Assembly: GCF_013036045.1 (NCBI RefSeq)
Contig: NZ_WTPX01000040.1
Coordinates: forward strand, 1 to 34,333
DNA length: 34,333 nt
Origin: Alienimonas chondri
Lineage (GTDB): Bacteria; Planctomycetota; Planctomycetia; Planctomycetales; Planctomycetaceae
Direction: 5' to 3'
The translations under genes were made by a program, and so were the position numbers. Under the pieces are notes generated by a model. The model did no database searches. It worked only from the letters and a program-made list of their open reading frames with translations, and had not been told where the DNA came from. The first letter of the stretch is position 1; each line of letters opens with the position of its first letter. Positions 16,606-23,845 of the stretch are shown piece after piece.

Positions 16606-16962
16606 ATGCCCACCCTGACCGTCAAAGACCAAGGTTCTTACGAAGTCCCGGCCGACAAGCGGCTGGTGCGCGCCCTCACCGAAGACGCCGGTGCCGATCA
16701 ATTGCACGCCTGCGGCGGAGTGGCGAAGTGCACGACCTGCCGGGTGCGCATCACCGACGGCCTGCCCTCCAAAATGACGACCGCGGAAAAAGCCGTCCGC
16801 GAGGCGAAGGGGCTGGACGATCCGCAAATCCGCCTTTCCTGCCAGTTGCTGTGCGAACAGGACATGACGGTCGAAGTCATCAGCCGCTTCGAGGGTAGCG
16901 GTCGGAAAGACGCAGGGAGCCCGGTCGCGGAGGAGATCCAGCCGGAGCCGGAGTGGGTCTGA
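16606..16962 (+). CDS. [2Fe-2S] ferredoxin
   Basis: The 118-aa protein is a plant/adrenodoxin-fold ferredoxin. The four cluster ligands are Cys36, Cys42 and Cys45 (ACGGVAKCTTC) plus Cys79 (LSCQLLC), with the CX5CX2C spacing of this class. It would pass single electrons to a cytoplasmic partner. The C-terminus has an extra acidic tail (about 100-118, ending EEIQPEPEWV). The ATG at 16606 gives the family N-terminus (MPTLTVKDQG). It is divergent from the Mrp gene, which makes a shared Fe-S role plausible but unproven. Its stop lies six bases before the left arm of the inverted repeat that bounds the next gene. Confidence 0.92.
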   Translation: MPTLTVKDQGSYEVPADKRLVRALTEDAGADQLHACGGVAKCTTCRVRITDGLPSKMTTAEKAVREAKGLDDPQIRLSCQLLCEQDMTVEVISRFEGSGRKDAGSPVAEEIQPEPEWV

Positions 16963-16968
16963 GACTGC

Positions 16969-16997
16969 GAAAGCTCCAAGACCAAGAAATCAAAAAC
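16969..16997. repeat. Left arm of 29-base inverted repeat
   Basis: This pairs with 17380-17408 at 26 of 29 positions; the perfect core is 16974-16993. It is A-rich in a GC-rich genome. It would lie in the 3' end of the four-helix-bundle transcript. Confidence 0.9.
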
Positions 16998-17006
16998 TAA
17001 ATATGG

Positions 17007-17363
17007 TCAATCTGCGGAGTGGTTCCGAAGGATGGCGGTGAAGATACGGACGAGCTGTCCGGCTTCGTCTTCGAGTCTGTCCCGTTCGTCCGCGAGGACA
17101 GCGATGTCACGGCAGTCGAGCAGGCGAAGCCAATAGCCGCTCTCCTTCGCCTCCTTGCGGCTCACTTTGATTCGGTATCGAAAGTCCTTGCCGCCCAAAG
17201 CTTCGTTCGCTTCGAGGTAGTTTGCCCCGACCGAGCCGGAAGATCGAACCAGCTGCTTTGCGTCGACGGAATTACAAAGCGTTCGCGGCAGTTTGCGAAT
17301 CAACTGTCGCACCTCCCGTGCGAACCGCTCAGTGCGATCATCCAGGTCGAACGTCTGGCTCAC
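17007..17363 (-). CDS. Four-helix bundle protein (S23/IVS-encoded family)
   Basis: The 118-aa protein belongs to the family of small four-helix-bundle proteins first found encoded in 23S rRNA intervening sequences (TIGR02436-type). The family block is clear: a first helix with FAREVRQLIRKLP, then LVRSSGSVGANYLEANEALGGKDFRYRIKVSRKEAKESGYWLRLL, and a last helix with DEAGQLVRIFTAILR. Homologues form pentamers, and the related Avd protein of diversity-generating retroelements binds nucleic acid; no function is proven for most. The start is a GTG at 17363 with only a weak ribosome site. Base composition is lower in GC than its neighbours, which suggests recent arrival. Flanking inverted repeats would allow its transcript to close into a panhandle. 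Confidence 0.9.
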   Translation of the reverse strand: MSQTFDLDDRTERFAREVRQLIRKLPRTLCNSVDAKQLVRSSGSVGANYLEANEALGGKDFRYRIKVSRKEAKESGYWLRLLDCRDIAVLADERDRLEDEAGQLVRIFTAILRNHSAD

Positions 17364-17379
17364 GACTCGTCCGTCTTTG

Positions 17380-17408
17380 GTTCTTGATTTCTTGGTCTTG
17401 GAGTTTCC
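17380..17408. repeat. Right arm of 29-base inverted repeat
   Basis: Inverted copy of 16969-16997 with three mismatches; perfect core 17384-17403. It lies in the 5' leader of the four-helix-bundle gene and four bases from the stop of the HD-domain gene. Confidence 0.9.
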
Positions 17409-17411
17409 CCG

Positions 17412-18812
17412 TCACATATTCGTCTTCGTATCCCCCGCCCCGCCGACCGCTTTCGCCAGCGCCGTGTTGATCGCTTGATCGTGCTGATGGTCGCGGGCGT
17501 AGATGCGGAAGATCGCGAAGGCCAGCGGCAAGCTGCGGAACAGTTCGTCGTCGCTGAGTTCCGTGGGCCCGCCCGCCGCCGGGTCGAGCAGCCAATTCAG
17601 GCCGGAGACCGGCAGGTCGGCGCTGGGCCGGTGGTAGTGCCGGGCGCTGTCGACGGCGAGCTCCAGGTCCTTCAAGTCGTTCGGCAGATGCCGGCGGACG
17701 CGGGCTTCGATCAACTCCGGCTCGGAGTAGATCGTAGTGCGCTCGGCGACGCCGCTGTGGAAGGAGATCGTGCGTTCCGCGGCCATCTTCCAGCCGAACC
17801 GCCGGGCGAGGATGTCGTCCCACTTTTCGCCCAGCGCCCGGTCGGTCTCGTCGTCGGAGAGGGACAGCCGGGAGACGTCGACGAGGAAGCTCTGCTCCGT
17901 CAGTCTGCGGTAGGCGTCGAGGTGTTCCAGCGGGTCGCCGGGGAACAACCGGGCCATCGTTTCCGCGAACAGTTCCTCCAGCGCCAGATCGAACGCCCGC
18001 ACGGTGCGGTGGAAATAGACGGTGCGAAACAGGTTCGCCCGAGTCTCGATAAAGTTGATCAGCGCCGGCAGGCCGCGGGCGTGGATCGTCAGCCCGGCGG
18101 GGGTGAAGAAGCTGTAATGCGTGAGTCGGGAGAGGTCGAACGCCCGCGTGTTGTAGCCGCTCATGTAGGCGTCCCGCAGGACGAAATCCATGTTGTCGAC
18201 CGTGTAGATCCCGCTGAACAGACTCCGCAGTTTGCGAAGCCAATCCGGCTGATCGTCCGGCTCGCCGGCTCGGGGTCGACAGATGAGATAGGCGACCTGC
18301 CGGGGTTCGACCTCTTCCAGCGGACCGATCACCCCGCCGGGGTTGCGGCGGACGCCGCGGAGCAGGTCGCCGAGTTCATGCTCGATGATGTGGGCGCCGA
18401 GGCGCTCGTGCGTCAGGCCGAACTGATCGAGGTAGTGGTCGTCGAAGAAGTGCCCGAACGGCCCGTGCCCCACGTCATGCAAGAGCGCCGCCAGCCGGCA
18501 GAGCGTGACCACCAGCGGCTTGCTGGGCATGTTCGGACAGGAGGCGGCGAGGCTGTCGTACCACTCGTCGCTCACCTTCCCCGCGAGGTGCATCGCCCCG
18601 AGGACATGCTGGAACCGCATATGTTCGGCGCTGGGAAAAACGTACCAGGCCGTCTGTAGCTGGTGGATCGCCCGCAGCCGCTGGACCCAGGGGTGGTCGA
18701 TGATCTGGGCCTCGCCCACTTCTCCCGCCGGCAAGCCGGCGCCGCTGGTGAAGGGGATGTAACCGTGGATCGGATCGTGGGAGAGGCTTTCGTGGGAGTA
18801 GTCGCGGGGCAT
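17412..18812 (-). CDS. HD-domain phosphohydrolase (COG1078/dGTPase-like)
   Basis: The 466-aa protein is an HD-superfamily metal phosphohydrolase of the COG1078 kind, related to dNTP triphosphohydrolases. It begins RDYSHESLSHDPIHGYIPF, typical of the group. Metal ligands: His69 (RFQHVLGAMH), His112-Asp113 (LLHDVGHGPFGH), and an Asp in YTVDNMDFVLRD (206/209). The C-terminal half is the helical extension of the family. Cytoplasmic dNTP or nucleotide hydrolysis is the likely role; the exact substrate is unknown. The frame runs back to 18974, but the ATG at 18812 gives the conserved start and avoids overlap with the divergent gene. Its stop is 4 bases from the inverted-repeat element. Confidence 0.9.
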   Translation of the reverse strand: MPRDYSHESLSHDPIHGYIPFTSGAGLPAGEVGEAQIIDHPWVQRLRAIHQLQTAWYVFPSAEHMRFQHVLGAMHLAGKVSDEWYDSLAASCPNMPSKPLVVTLCRLAALLHDVGHGPFGHFFDDHYLDQFGLTHERLGAHIIEHELGDLLRGVRRNPGGVIGPLEEVEPRQVAYLICRPRAGEPDDQPDWLRKLRSLFSGIYTVDNMDFVLRDAYMSGYNTRAFDLSRLTHYSFFTPAGLTIHARGLPALINFIETRANLFRTVYFHRTVRAFDLALEELFAETMARLFPGDPLEHLDAYRRLTEQSFLVDVSRLSLSDDETDRALGEKWDDILARRFGWKMAAERTISFHSGVAERTTIYSEPELIEARVRRHLPNDLKDLELAVDSARHYHRPSADLPVSGLNWLLDPAAGGPTELSDDELFRSLPLAFAIFRIYARDHQHDQAINTALAKAVGGAGDTKTNM

Positions 18813-18972
18813 GGGAACGGGCGGGCAAACTGATCGACGGGGAGCGGGGCGGTGAATGGTATCGCCGAGCGACTTGATCCCCCGCCCATCGCCAGCCCGG
18901 CCGGGATGGGAATCGCATCGGTGAGCCGTGATGCTGTCGGTCGTTTCATTCCCCGATTCGCCGGAGACGCCC

Positions 18973-19704
18973 ATGTTTCAAACCGTCCTCTGCACCCTTC
19001 TGCTGCCGCTCCCCGCGCAGCCGCCGGCCGTCGAGGCCGACGCCGCGCAGCCCGCCGAGACGCCCGCCGCCCTCATCGACGGGACCGGTCCGGGGTGGGT
19101 GACGCTGGGCGAGAAGGACTTCGCCGACGTGAACGGAGATCCCGAGACGTGGCAGTGGAAGGACAGCGGTCTGTACTGCACCGGCAAGCCGGTGGGCGTG
19201 ATGCGCTCGACGAAGCCGTACAAGAACTTTGAGTACACGCTGGAATGGCGGCACCTCAAAGCCGCGGGCAACTCCGGCACGTTCGTCTGGGTGCCAGAGG
19301 AGAAGCTGACGGATCTGCCGAAGGGCCGACTCCCCGGGGGCGGGATCGAAGTGCAGATTCTCGATCACGGCTATACGGAGTTCTACGAGAGCCGTTTCGA
19401 GAAGCCGGGCGACTGGTTCAGCACCGACGGCGACGTCTTCCCCGTGGGTTCCTCGAAGATGACGCCCTTCCCGCCGCTCTCCCCGAACGGCTCACGCAGC
19501 TTTCCCTCAGAGCGCCGCAGCAAGGGCGTCGGCGAGTGGAATCATTACTACGTTCGCGCGATCAACGGCGAGGTCCGCCTGTGGGTCAACGGCAAAGAGG
19601 TCTCCGGCGGGACCGGGTGCGTGCCCGCGGAAGGCTTCCTCTGCTTGGAGGCGGAGGGTTCGCCGATCGAGTTCCGCAACCTGCGACTCCGCGAGTTGCC
19701 GTAG
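18973..19704 (+). CDS. Secreted DUF1080 (3-keto-disaccharide hydrolase-like) protein
   Basis: The 243-aa protein has a short signal peptide (MFQTVLCTLLLPLPAQPPAVEA) followed by one DUF1080 domain, a concanavalin-like beta-sandwich abundant in planctomycetes. Domain marks: TWQWKDSGLYCTGKPVGVMRSTKPYKNFEYTLEW (the Leu-Tyr-Cys/Thr-Gly and DFEL-like strand), NSGTFVWVPEE, GGGIEVQILDHGY, GEWNHYYVRAINGEVRLWVNGKEV, and the closing IEFRNLRLREL. Characterised members act on 3-keto-glycosides; many only bind sugars. GGAG lies six bases before the ATG at 18973, which supports this start over an in-frame ATG at 18928. It is divergent from the HD gene. Confidence 0.9.
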   Translation: MFQTVLCTLLLPLPAQPPAVEADAAQPAETPAALIDGTGPGWVTLGEKDFADVNGDPETWQWKDSGLYCTGKPVGVMRSTKPYKNFEYTLEWRHLKAAGNSGTFVWVPEEKLTDLPKGRLPGGGIEVQILDHGYTEFYESRFEKPGDWFSTDGDVFPVGSSKMTPFPPLSPNGSRSFPSERRSKGVGEWNHYYVRAINGEVRLWVNGKEVSGGTGCVPAEGFLCLEAEGSPIEFRNLRLRELP

Positions 19705-19714
19705 CGCCGGGCCT

Positions 19715-20419
19715 TCACGCCGCGACCGCGGCGGGGGGCGAGTCATCGGCTGCTGCGTGGCTCGCCGAGTCGGTCTGGCGAGCCGCGCGGGAGGCGGCGG
19801 CGGCTTCGCGGCGGCAGGTGATCAGCAGTTCGCACGCGCCGGCAGCCAGCGTGAGGTAACCGGACAGTTCAATCGATTCTTCGACCAATCGCTTCACCCT
19901 GTCCGCCTGAACCGAGTTCTCAATCGAATCCCACAACCGCGACCGGTCGAAGAGGGCCGCCGCCACGACGACCTGCAACCCGCCGCACAGAAAGAAGACG
20001 GAGGCTGGATGGGCGGTCCACTCCAGCGACTCCGCCCAGCGACGTCGGTCCCGCCACGCGACCGCCGCCGCCGCCGCCGCAATCGGAACCCCGGCGAGGT
20101 ACTTATAGGCGTCGTCGAAGGCCACCTGCTCAAACCAGAGATCCGCCTCACGGGCCGCCGCATACAGCAGCGCCCCGGCGCAGAACGCGATCGCCGTGAG
20201 TCCCCGCTGCGTCACCGCCCCAGCGGCGACGAGCGCCGCCCCGCCCGCCAATGCGACTGCGATCTGCAGCAGTTCCAAGGCTCCGTTTTCGACCGCGATC
20301 CCCGGGCCGTAGGCAATCACCGCCTGATACAGCGCCTGCACGCCCCCCTCGGCGGCGAGGGCGTAGGCGCAGTAACGGAGTAGCCGCCAGCGGTCCGGCG
20401 GAGAAGGAGCATGGGTCAC
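19715..20419 (-). CDS. Integral membrane protein, unknown function
   Basis: I do not recognise a family. From the GTG at 20419 the product is 234 aa with about six membrane segments (roughly 16-38, 47-69, 71-89, 107-122, 138-156, 185-202), short loops and an Ala/Arg-rich C-terminal tail. Motifs include EADLWFEQVAFDD and a conserved-looking charged loop WDSIENSVQADRVKRLVEESIELSGY between the last two helices. The longer frame to 20641 overlaps the divergent phosphatase gene and looks non-coding. It ends 10 bases from the stop of the convergent DUF1080 gene. Confidence 0.7.
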   Translation of the reverse strand: MTHAPSPPDRWRLLRYCAYALAAEGGVQALYQAVIAYGPGIAVENGALELLQIAVALAGGAALVAAGAVTQRGLTAIAFCAGALLYAAAREADLWFEQVAFDDAYKYLAGVPIAAAAAAVAWRDRRRWAESLEWTAHPASVFFLCGGLQVVVAAALFDRSRLWDSIENSVQADRVKRLVEESIELSGYLTLAAGACELLITCRREAAAASRAARQTDSASHAAADDSPPAAVAA

Positions 20420-20543
20420 AGAAAGACCGTATTGACGGTACGGGAATTGAGTCAGGGGGCGAGACTGTACCCCGGCACGGGGAAAGCAACCGGACCGCCC
20501 GGAGCGTTCGCATCGCCGGGGATCGATTCGTACGCTCGACGGC

Positions 20544-22067
20544 ATGCTTGCCGCCCTGCTGACCTGTTCGCTGATCGCCCCGGCGTCGCCCTCCGAGGAG
20601 ACGTTCGCCCTACCGATGAGCGGCGAGGTCACGGCAAACACCGCGATTCTGCAGGCCCGTCACCCGCCGGTCTCGCGCAGCTCCGGCGGCGCCTTCATCC
20701 TGCGCGAGGCCGACGCGGAAGGCGCTGGACAGCATTTCCCGGCGGGCGTGGTCGATCCGGAGCGAGATCTGATCATGCGACGAGCGTTCACCGGTCTGAA
20801 ACCGGACACGCGGTACGAATTCGTCTATCGCACCTATTGCGGCATCGAATCCCCGGTCGGCCGCTTCCGCACGCTGCCGGCGGCCGATTCGACCAAACCG
20901 GTGTCGTTCGTGGTCGTCACGGGGCTGAACTACGCGAAGTTTCACGGCAGCGAGGCGATCGATCGGAAGCAGCACCTCGAGCAGAACAACACGGAACTCG
21001 CCCCGCCGGCGCCGCCGGAACAGCGGAAACTCGGGTTCCCGATGCTCGAAGCGATCCGCAGGACGAACCCGCACTTCGTCGTCTACACCGGGGACACCGT
21101 CTACTACGACACGCCGACGGAGGGCCGGGCAGAGACGGTTGAAGAGATGCGAGCCAAGTGGCGCGAAAACTTCATCCAGCCGCGGTTCCGCGACCTGCTG
21201 GCGAGCGTGCCCGCCTTCCACATGAAGGACGATCACGACTTCCGCATGGACGACTCCGACAACACCGGCGACTACGCACCCTCGCCGGAGTTGGCCATCG
21301 AAACGTTCCGCGAACAGGTGCCCGTCGTCCCGCCCGGCGACGCGGAAACGCCCACCTACCGCACCGTTCGCTGCAACAAGGATCTGCAACTCTGGTTCGT
21401 CGAAGGCCGCGACTATCGCAGCCCGAACGCGATGGAGGACGGCCCCGATAAAACGATCTGGGGCGAGGAGCAATATCGGTGGCTCACGCGAACGCTGAAG
21501 GACAGCGACGCCACGTTCAAAGTCTTGGTCTCCCCCACCCCGATGGTCGGGCCGGACGACAAGCGGAAGACCGACAACCACACGAACTTCGGCGGATTCC
21601 GGCACGAACGACAGCGGTTCTTCGACTTCCTGAAGGAAGAGGGGATGCTCGACAGCGGCGAGTTCCTCGTGATGTGCGGCGACCGGCACTGGCAGTACCA
21701 CGCCGAGCACCCCAGCGGCGTGCACGAGTTCAGCAGCGGCGCGATCGACGACACGAACAGTCGCCCGGGACGTGTCGCCGGCGATCCGGACTCGACCGAC
21801 CCGGCGGGCAAAATCGTCCAGCATTACCTGATGGGCCGTGAATCGATCATCTCGAACGACGGCGAGGGGATGGAGCAGTACGGCGCCCCGGCGTCCGGCG
21901 GCTACCTCTTCGTTCGCGTCAGCCGCGGCGCGTGGCGCGGCCGGGGCGAGGAGGCCCGCCTGCATCTGATCCACAACGTGAGCCTGAAGCCGGGCGATCC
22001 GAACTACGGACCGCATCTCAAAACGCGGGCCTACGAAACTTACTGGTACCGGAACGCGACGCCCTGA
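20544..22067 (+). CDS. Secreted PhoD-like metallophosphatase
   Basis: The 507-aa protein has a Sec-type signal peptide (MLAALLTCSLIAPASPSEE), a beta-rich N-terminal domain (about 25-115, ending in GRFRTLPAAD) as in PhoD-type enzymes, and a metallophosphatase domain. Metal motifs: VVYTGDTVYYD (about 179-189), MKDDHDFRMDD (227-237) and VMCGDRHWQYH. It would hydrolyse phosphomono- or diesters outside the cytoplasm. The Tat motif typical of Bacillus PhoD is absent. The stop TGA at 22065-22067 shares one base with the ATG of the sulfatase that follows (TGATG), so the two are translationally coupled and probably act on the same polymer. Confidence 0.9.
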   Translation: MLAALLTCSLIAPASPSEETFALPMSGEVTANTAILQARHPPVSRSSGGAFILREADAEGAGQHFPAGVVDPERDLIMRRAFTGLKPDTRYEFVYRTYCGIESPVGRFRTLPAADSTKPVSFVVVTGLNYAKFHGSEAIDRKQHLEQNNTELAPPAPPEQRKLGFPMLEAIRRTNPHFVVYTGDTVYYDTPTEGRAETVEEMRAKWRENFIQPRFRDLLASVPAFHMKDDHDFRMDDSDNTGDYAPSPELAIETFREQVPVVPPGDAETPTYRTVRCNKDLQLWFVEGRDYRSPNAMEDGPDKTIWGEEQYRWLTRTLKDSDATFKVLVSPTPMVGPDDKRKTDNHTNFGGFRHERQRFFDFLKEEGMLDSGEFLVMCGDRHWQYHAEHPSGVHEFSSGAIDDTNSRPGRVAGDPDSTDPAGKIVQHYLMGRESIISNDGEGMEQYGAPASGGYLFVRVSRGAWRGRGEEARLHLIHNVSLKPGDPNYGPHLKTRAYETYWYRNATP

Positions 22068-23818
22068 TGACTTGCTCCTCCCTCGCCCTGCTGCTCGCCT
22101 CGGTCGCCTTTTTGGATAGCGGCGAAGAGCCGCCGCGGCCGAACGTCGTGATCGTCATGGCGGACGATATGGGGTTCTCCGACGCCGGTTGCTACGGCGG
22201 GGAGATCCACACGCCGCACCTCGATTCGCTCGCCGCGGACGGCCTGCGGTTTTCGCGGTTCTACAACACCGGGCGCTGCTGCCCGACGCGGGCGTCGCTG
22301 CTGTCCGGGCACTATTCCCACGCCGCGGGGATGGGCTGGATGATCTCCGACCGCGGCACGCCCGGGTACGCCGGCAGCCTGCGGAAGGACCGGCCGACGC
22401 TGTCGGAGTTGGTGAAGCCGGTCGGCTATCGCAGTTACCTCAGCGGGAAGTGGCACGTTTCTCCGCACACCGGCCCGCAGGGCCCGAAGGACAACTGGCC
22501 GATCGCTCGCGGGTTCGATCGGTTCTACGGCACGATCAGCGGCGGCGGGGATTACTACGACCCGGTCTCGCTGGTCCGCGACGAACAGCCGATCAGCCCC
22601 TTCGCCGACCCGCTGCGGCCCGCGCAGTTCACATCGGACGGCTCCGGCTATCACTACACCGACGCCATCGCCGACGAGGCCGTCCGTTTCGTCGGCGATC
22701 ATGCCCAGCAGCACGGCGACGATCCGTTCCTGCTGTACGTCGCCTTCACGGCGCCGCACTGGCCGTTGCACGCCTCGCCGGAACGGATCGGCCGCTATGA
22801 CGGCATCTATGACGAGGGATTCGAGGCCGTCCGCGAGCGCCGCCTCGCCCGTCAACAGGCGTCCGGGTTGTTGCCCGACACCACGACGCTCTCCCCGCTG
22901 CCGAGATCGTGGTCGCAGGTTCCGCAGGATCAGCGGGAGTGGGAGGCCGCCTGTCTGGCGACGCACGCGGCGATGGTCACGCAGATGGATGAGGGCATCG
23001 GCCGGCTTCTGGCGGAGTTGGACCGAGTCGGGGCGACGGAGAACACGCTCGTGCTGTTCCTCAGCGACAACGGCGGCAGCCCGGAAGGCATGGGGCGCGA
23101 CAAGCCGTTCGCCCCCCGCCCCGATGAGCCGACGGCCGATTCGGCGCCGCCGGAGGAGGTCCGGAAGAAGCGCACCTACCTCACCCGCGAGGGCTACCCG
23201 CTGCGTCGCGGGACGAACGTCATGCCGGGGCCGCCGGACACGTTCGTCACCTTCGGCGAGAGCGGGGCGAACGTCGCGAACACCCCCTTCCGCCTCTACA
23301 AAAGCGACGTGCACGAGGGCGGCATCAGCACGCCGCTGATCGCCCGCTGGCCCGCCGGGCTGCGGGCCGAACGACAGGGCGGGTTCGTCCGCGAACGGGC
23401 GCACCTCATCGACCTCGCTCCCACGCTGCTGGCGCTGAGCGGGGCGGAGTATCCGCAGCAGTTCGGCGGAGACGAGACGAAGCCGCTGCCGGGCCGCTCG
23501 CTGGTCGACGCCCTCGCCGGCTTCGAGAGCGGTCGCCCCGATCAACGGGCGCTCTACTGGGAGCACGAGGGGAATCGGGCGATCAGCCGGATGGGGCCGA
23601 AGGACGGCCGCGACTGGAAGCTCGTTGCCGAGGCCGGCGGCGATTGGGAGTTGTACGATCTGGCGACCGACCGGACCGAGCAGCACGACCTGTCCGTCGC
23701 GAACCCGGGCGTCGTCGAGGAGTTGTCCTCGCTGTGGACCAGTTGGGCCCGCACGAACGACGTGCTCCCGTTGGGCGGTTGGAGGGGACAGCCGAAGCCC
23801 CGCAATCGCACCCGATAG
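22067..23818 (+). CDS. Arylsulfatase-type sulfatase (S1, FGly)
   Basis: The 583-aa enzyme hydrolyses sulfate esters, probably on sulfated polysaccharide. A hydrophobic start (MTCSSLALLLASVAFLD) serves as signal peptide. The sulfatase signature is at 71-81, CCPTRASLLSG; Cys71 in C-C-P-T-R is the residue converted to formylglycine. The metal site is seen in VIVMADDMGFSD (Asp33/Asp34) and LFLSDNGGS (Asp334/Asn335), with GKWHVSPHTG and HLIDLAPTLLAL further on. An FGly-generating enzyme or anaerobic maturase must be elsewhere; none is in the window. The start overlaps the stop of the phosphatase gene by one base. Planctomycetes carry many such sulfatases. Confidence 0.95.
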   Translation: MTCSSLALLLASVAFLDSGEEPPRPNVVIVMADDMGFSDAGCYGGEIHTPHLDSLAADGLRFSRFYNTGRCCPTRASLLSGHYSHAAGMGWMISDRGTPGYAGSLRKDRPTLSELVKPVGYRSYLSGKWHVSPHTGPQGPKDNWPIARGFDRFYGTISGGGDYYDPVSLVRDEQPISPFADPLRPAQFTSDGSGYHYTDAIADEAVRFVGDHAQQHGDDPFLLYVAFTAPHWPLHASPERIGRYDGIYDEGFEAVRERRLARQQASGLLPDTTTLSPLPRSWSQVPQDQREWEAACLATHAAMVTQMDEGIGRLLAELDRVGATENTLVLFLSDNGGSPEGMGRDKPFAPRPDEPTADSAPPEEVRKKRTYLTREGYPLRRGTNVMPGPPDTFVTFGESGANVANTPFRLYKSDVHEGGISTPLIARWPAGLRAERQGGFVRERAHLIDLAPTLLALSGAEYPQQFGGDETKPLPGRSLVDALAGFESGRPDQRALYWEHEGNRAISRMGPKDGRDWKLVAEAGGDWELYDLATDRTEQHDLSVANPGVVEELSSLWTSWARTNDVLPLGGWRGQPKPRNRTR

Positions 23819-23821
23819 CGC

Positions 23822-23838
23822 CGGCCGCTTCACGGCCG
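23822..23838. terminator. Possible bidirectional hairpin between convergent genes
   Basis: cggccg-cttca-cggccg forms a 6-bp stem within the 27 bases between the sulfatase stop (23818) and the lipoprotein stop (23846). There is no U run. Position favours a terminator; sequence alone is weak support. Confidence 0.35.
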
Positions 23839-23845
23839 TCGACGT

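Larger units (their letters stand above)
16969..17408. mobile_element. Inverted-repeat-bounded four-helix-bundle element (IVS-like)
   Basis: Two 29-base arms, 16969-16997 and 17380-17408, are inverted copies matching at 26 of 29 positions, with a perfect 20-base core (ctccaagaccaagaaatcaa). They enclose a single gene of the S23/four-helix-bundle family, whose stop is 9 bases from one arm and whose start is 16 bases from the other. The arms are A-rich and the interior is visibly less GC-rich than its neighbours. The unit fills almost the whole gap between two convergent genes (stops at 16962 and 17412). This layout mirrors 23S rRNA intervening sequences. Mobility is inference: I see no transposase and no target duplication. 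Confidence 0.6.

Noticed and set aside
16969-17408. Whether the four-helix-bundle element is a diversity-generating retroelement
   Set aside because: The protein family is related to Avd, but there is no reverse transcriptase, template repeat or variable repeat nearby.
18973-23818. Whether DUF1080, PhoD-like and sulfatase genes form one polysaccharide utilisation operon
   Set aside because: A membrane-protein gene on the opposite strand separates the DUF1080 gene from the other two, and no transporter, regulator or glycoside hydrolase is present.
20610-23833. Minus-strand frames of 468 and 597 codons opposite the phosphatase and sulfatase
   Set aside because: Arg/Val/Gly-rich noise without domains, covering genes with intact signatures on the plus strand.
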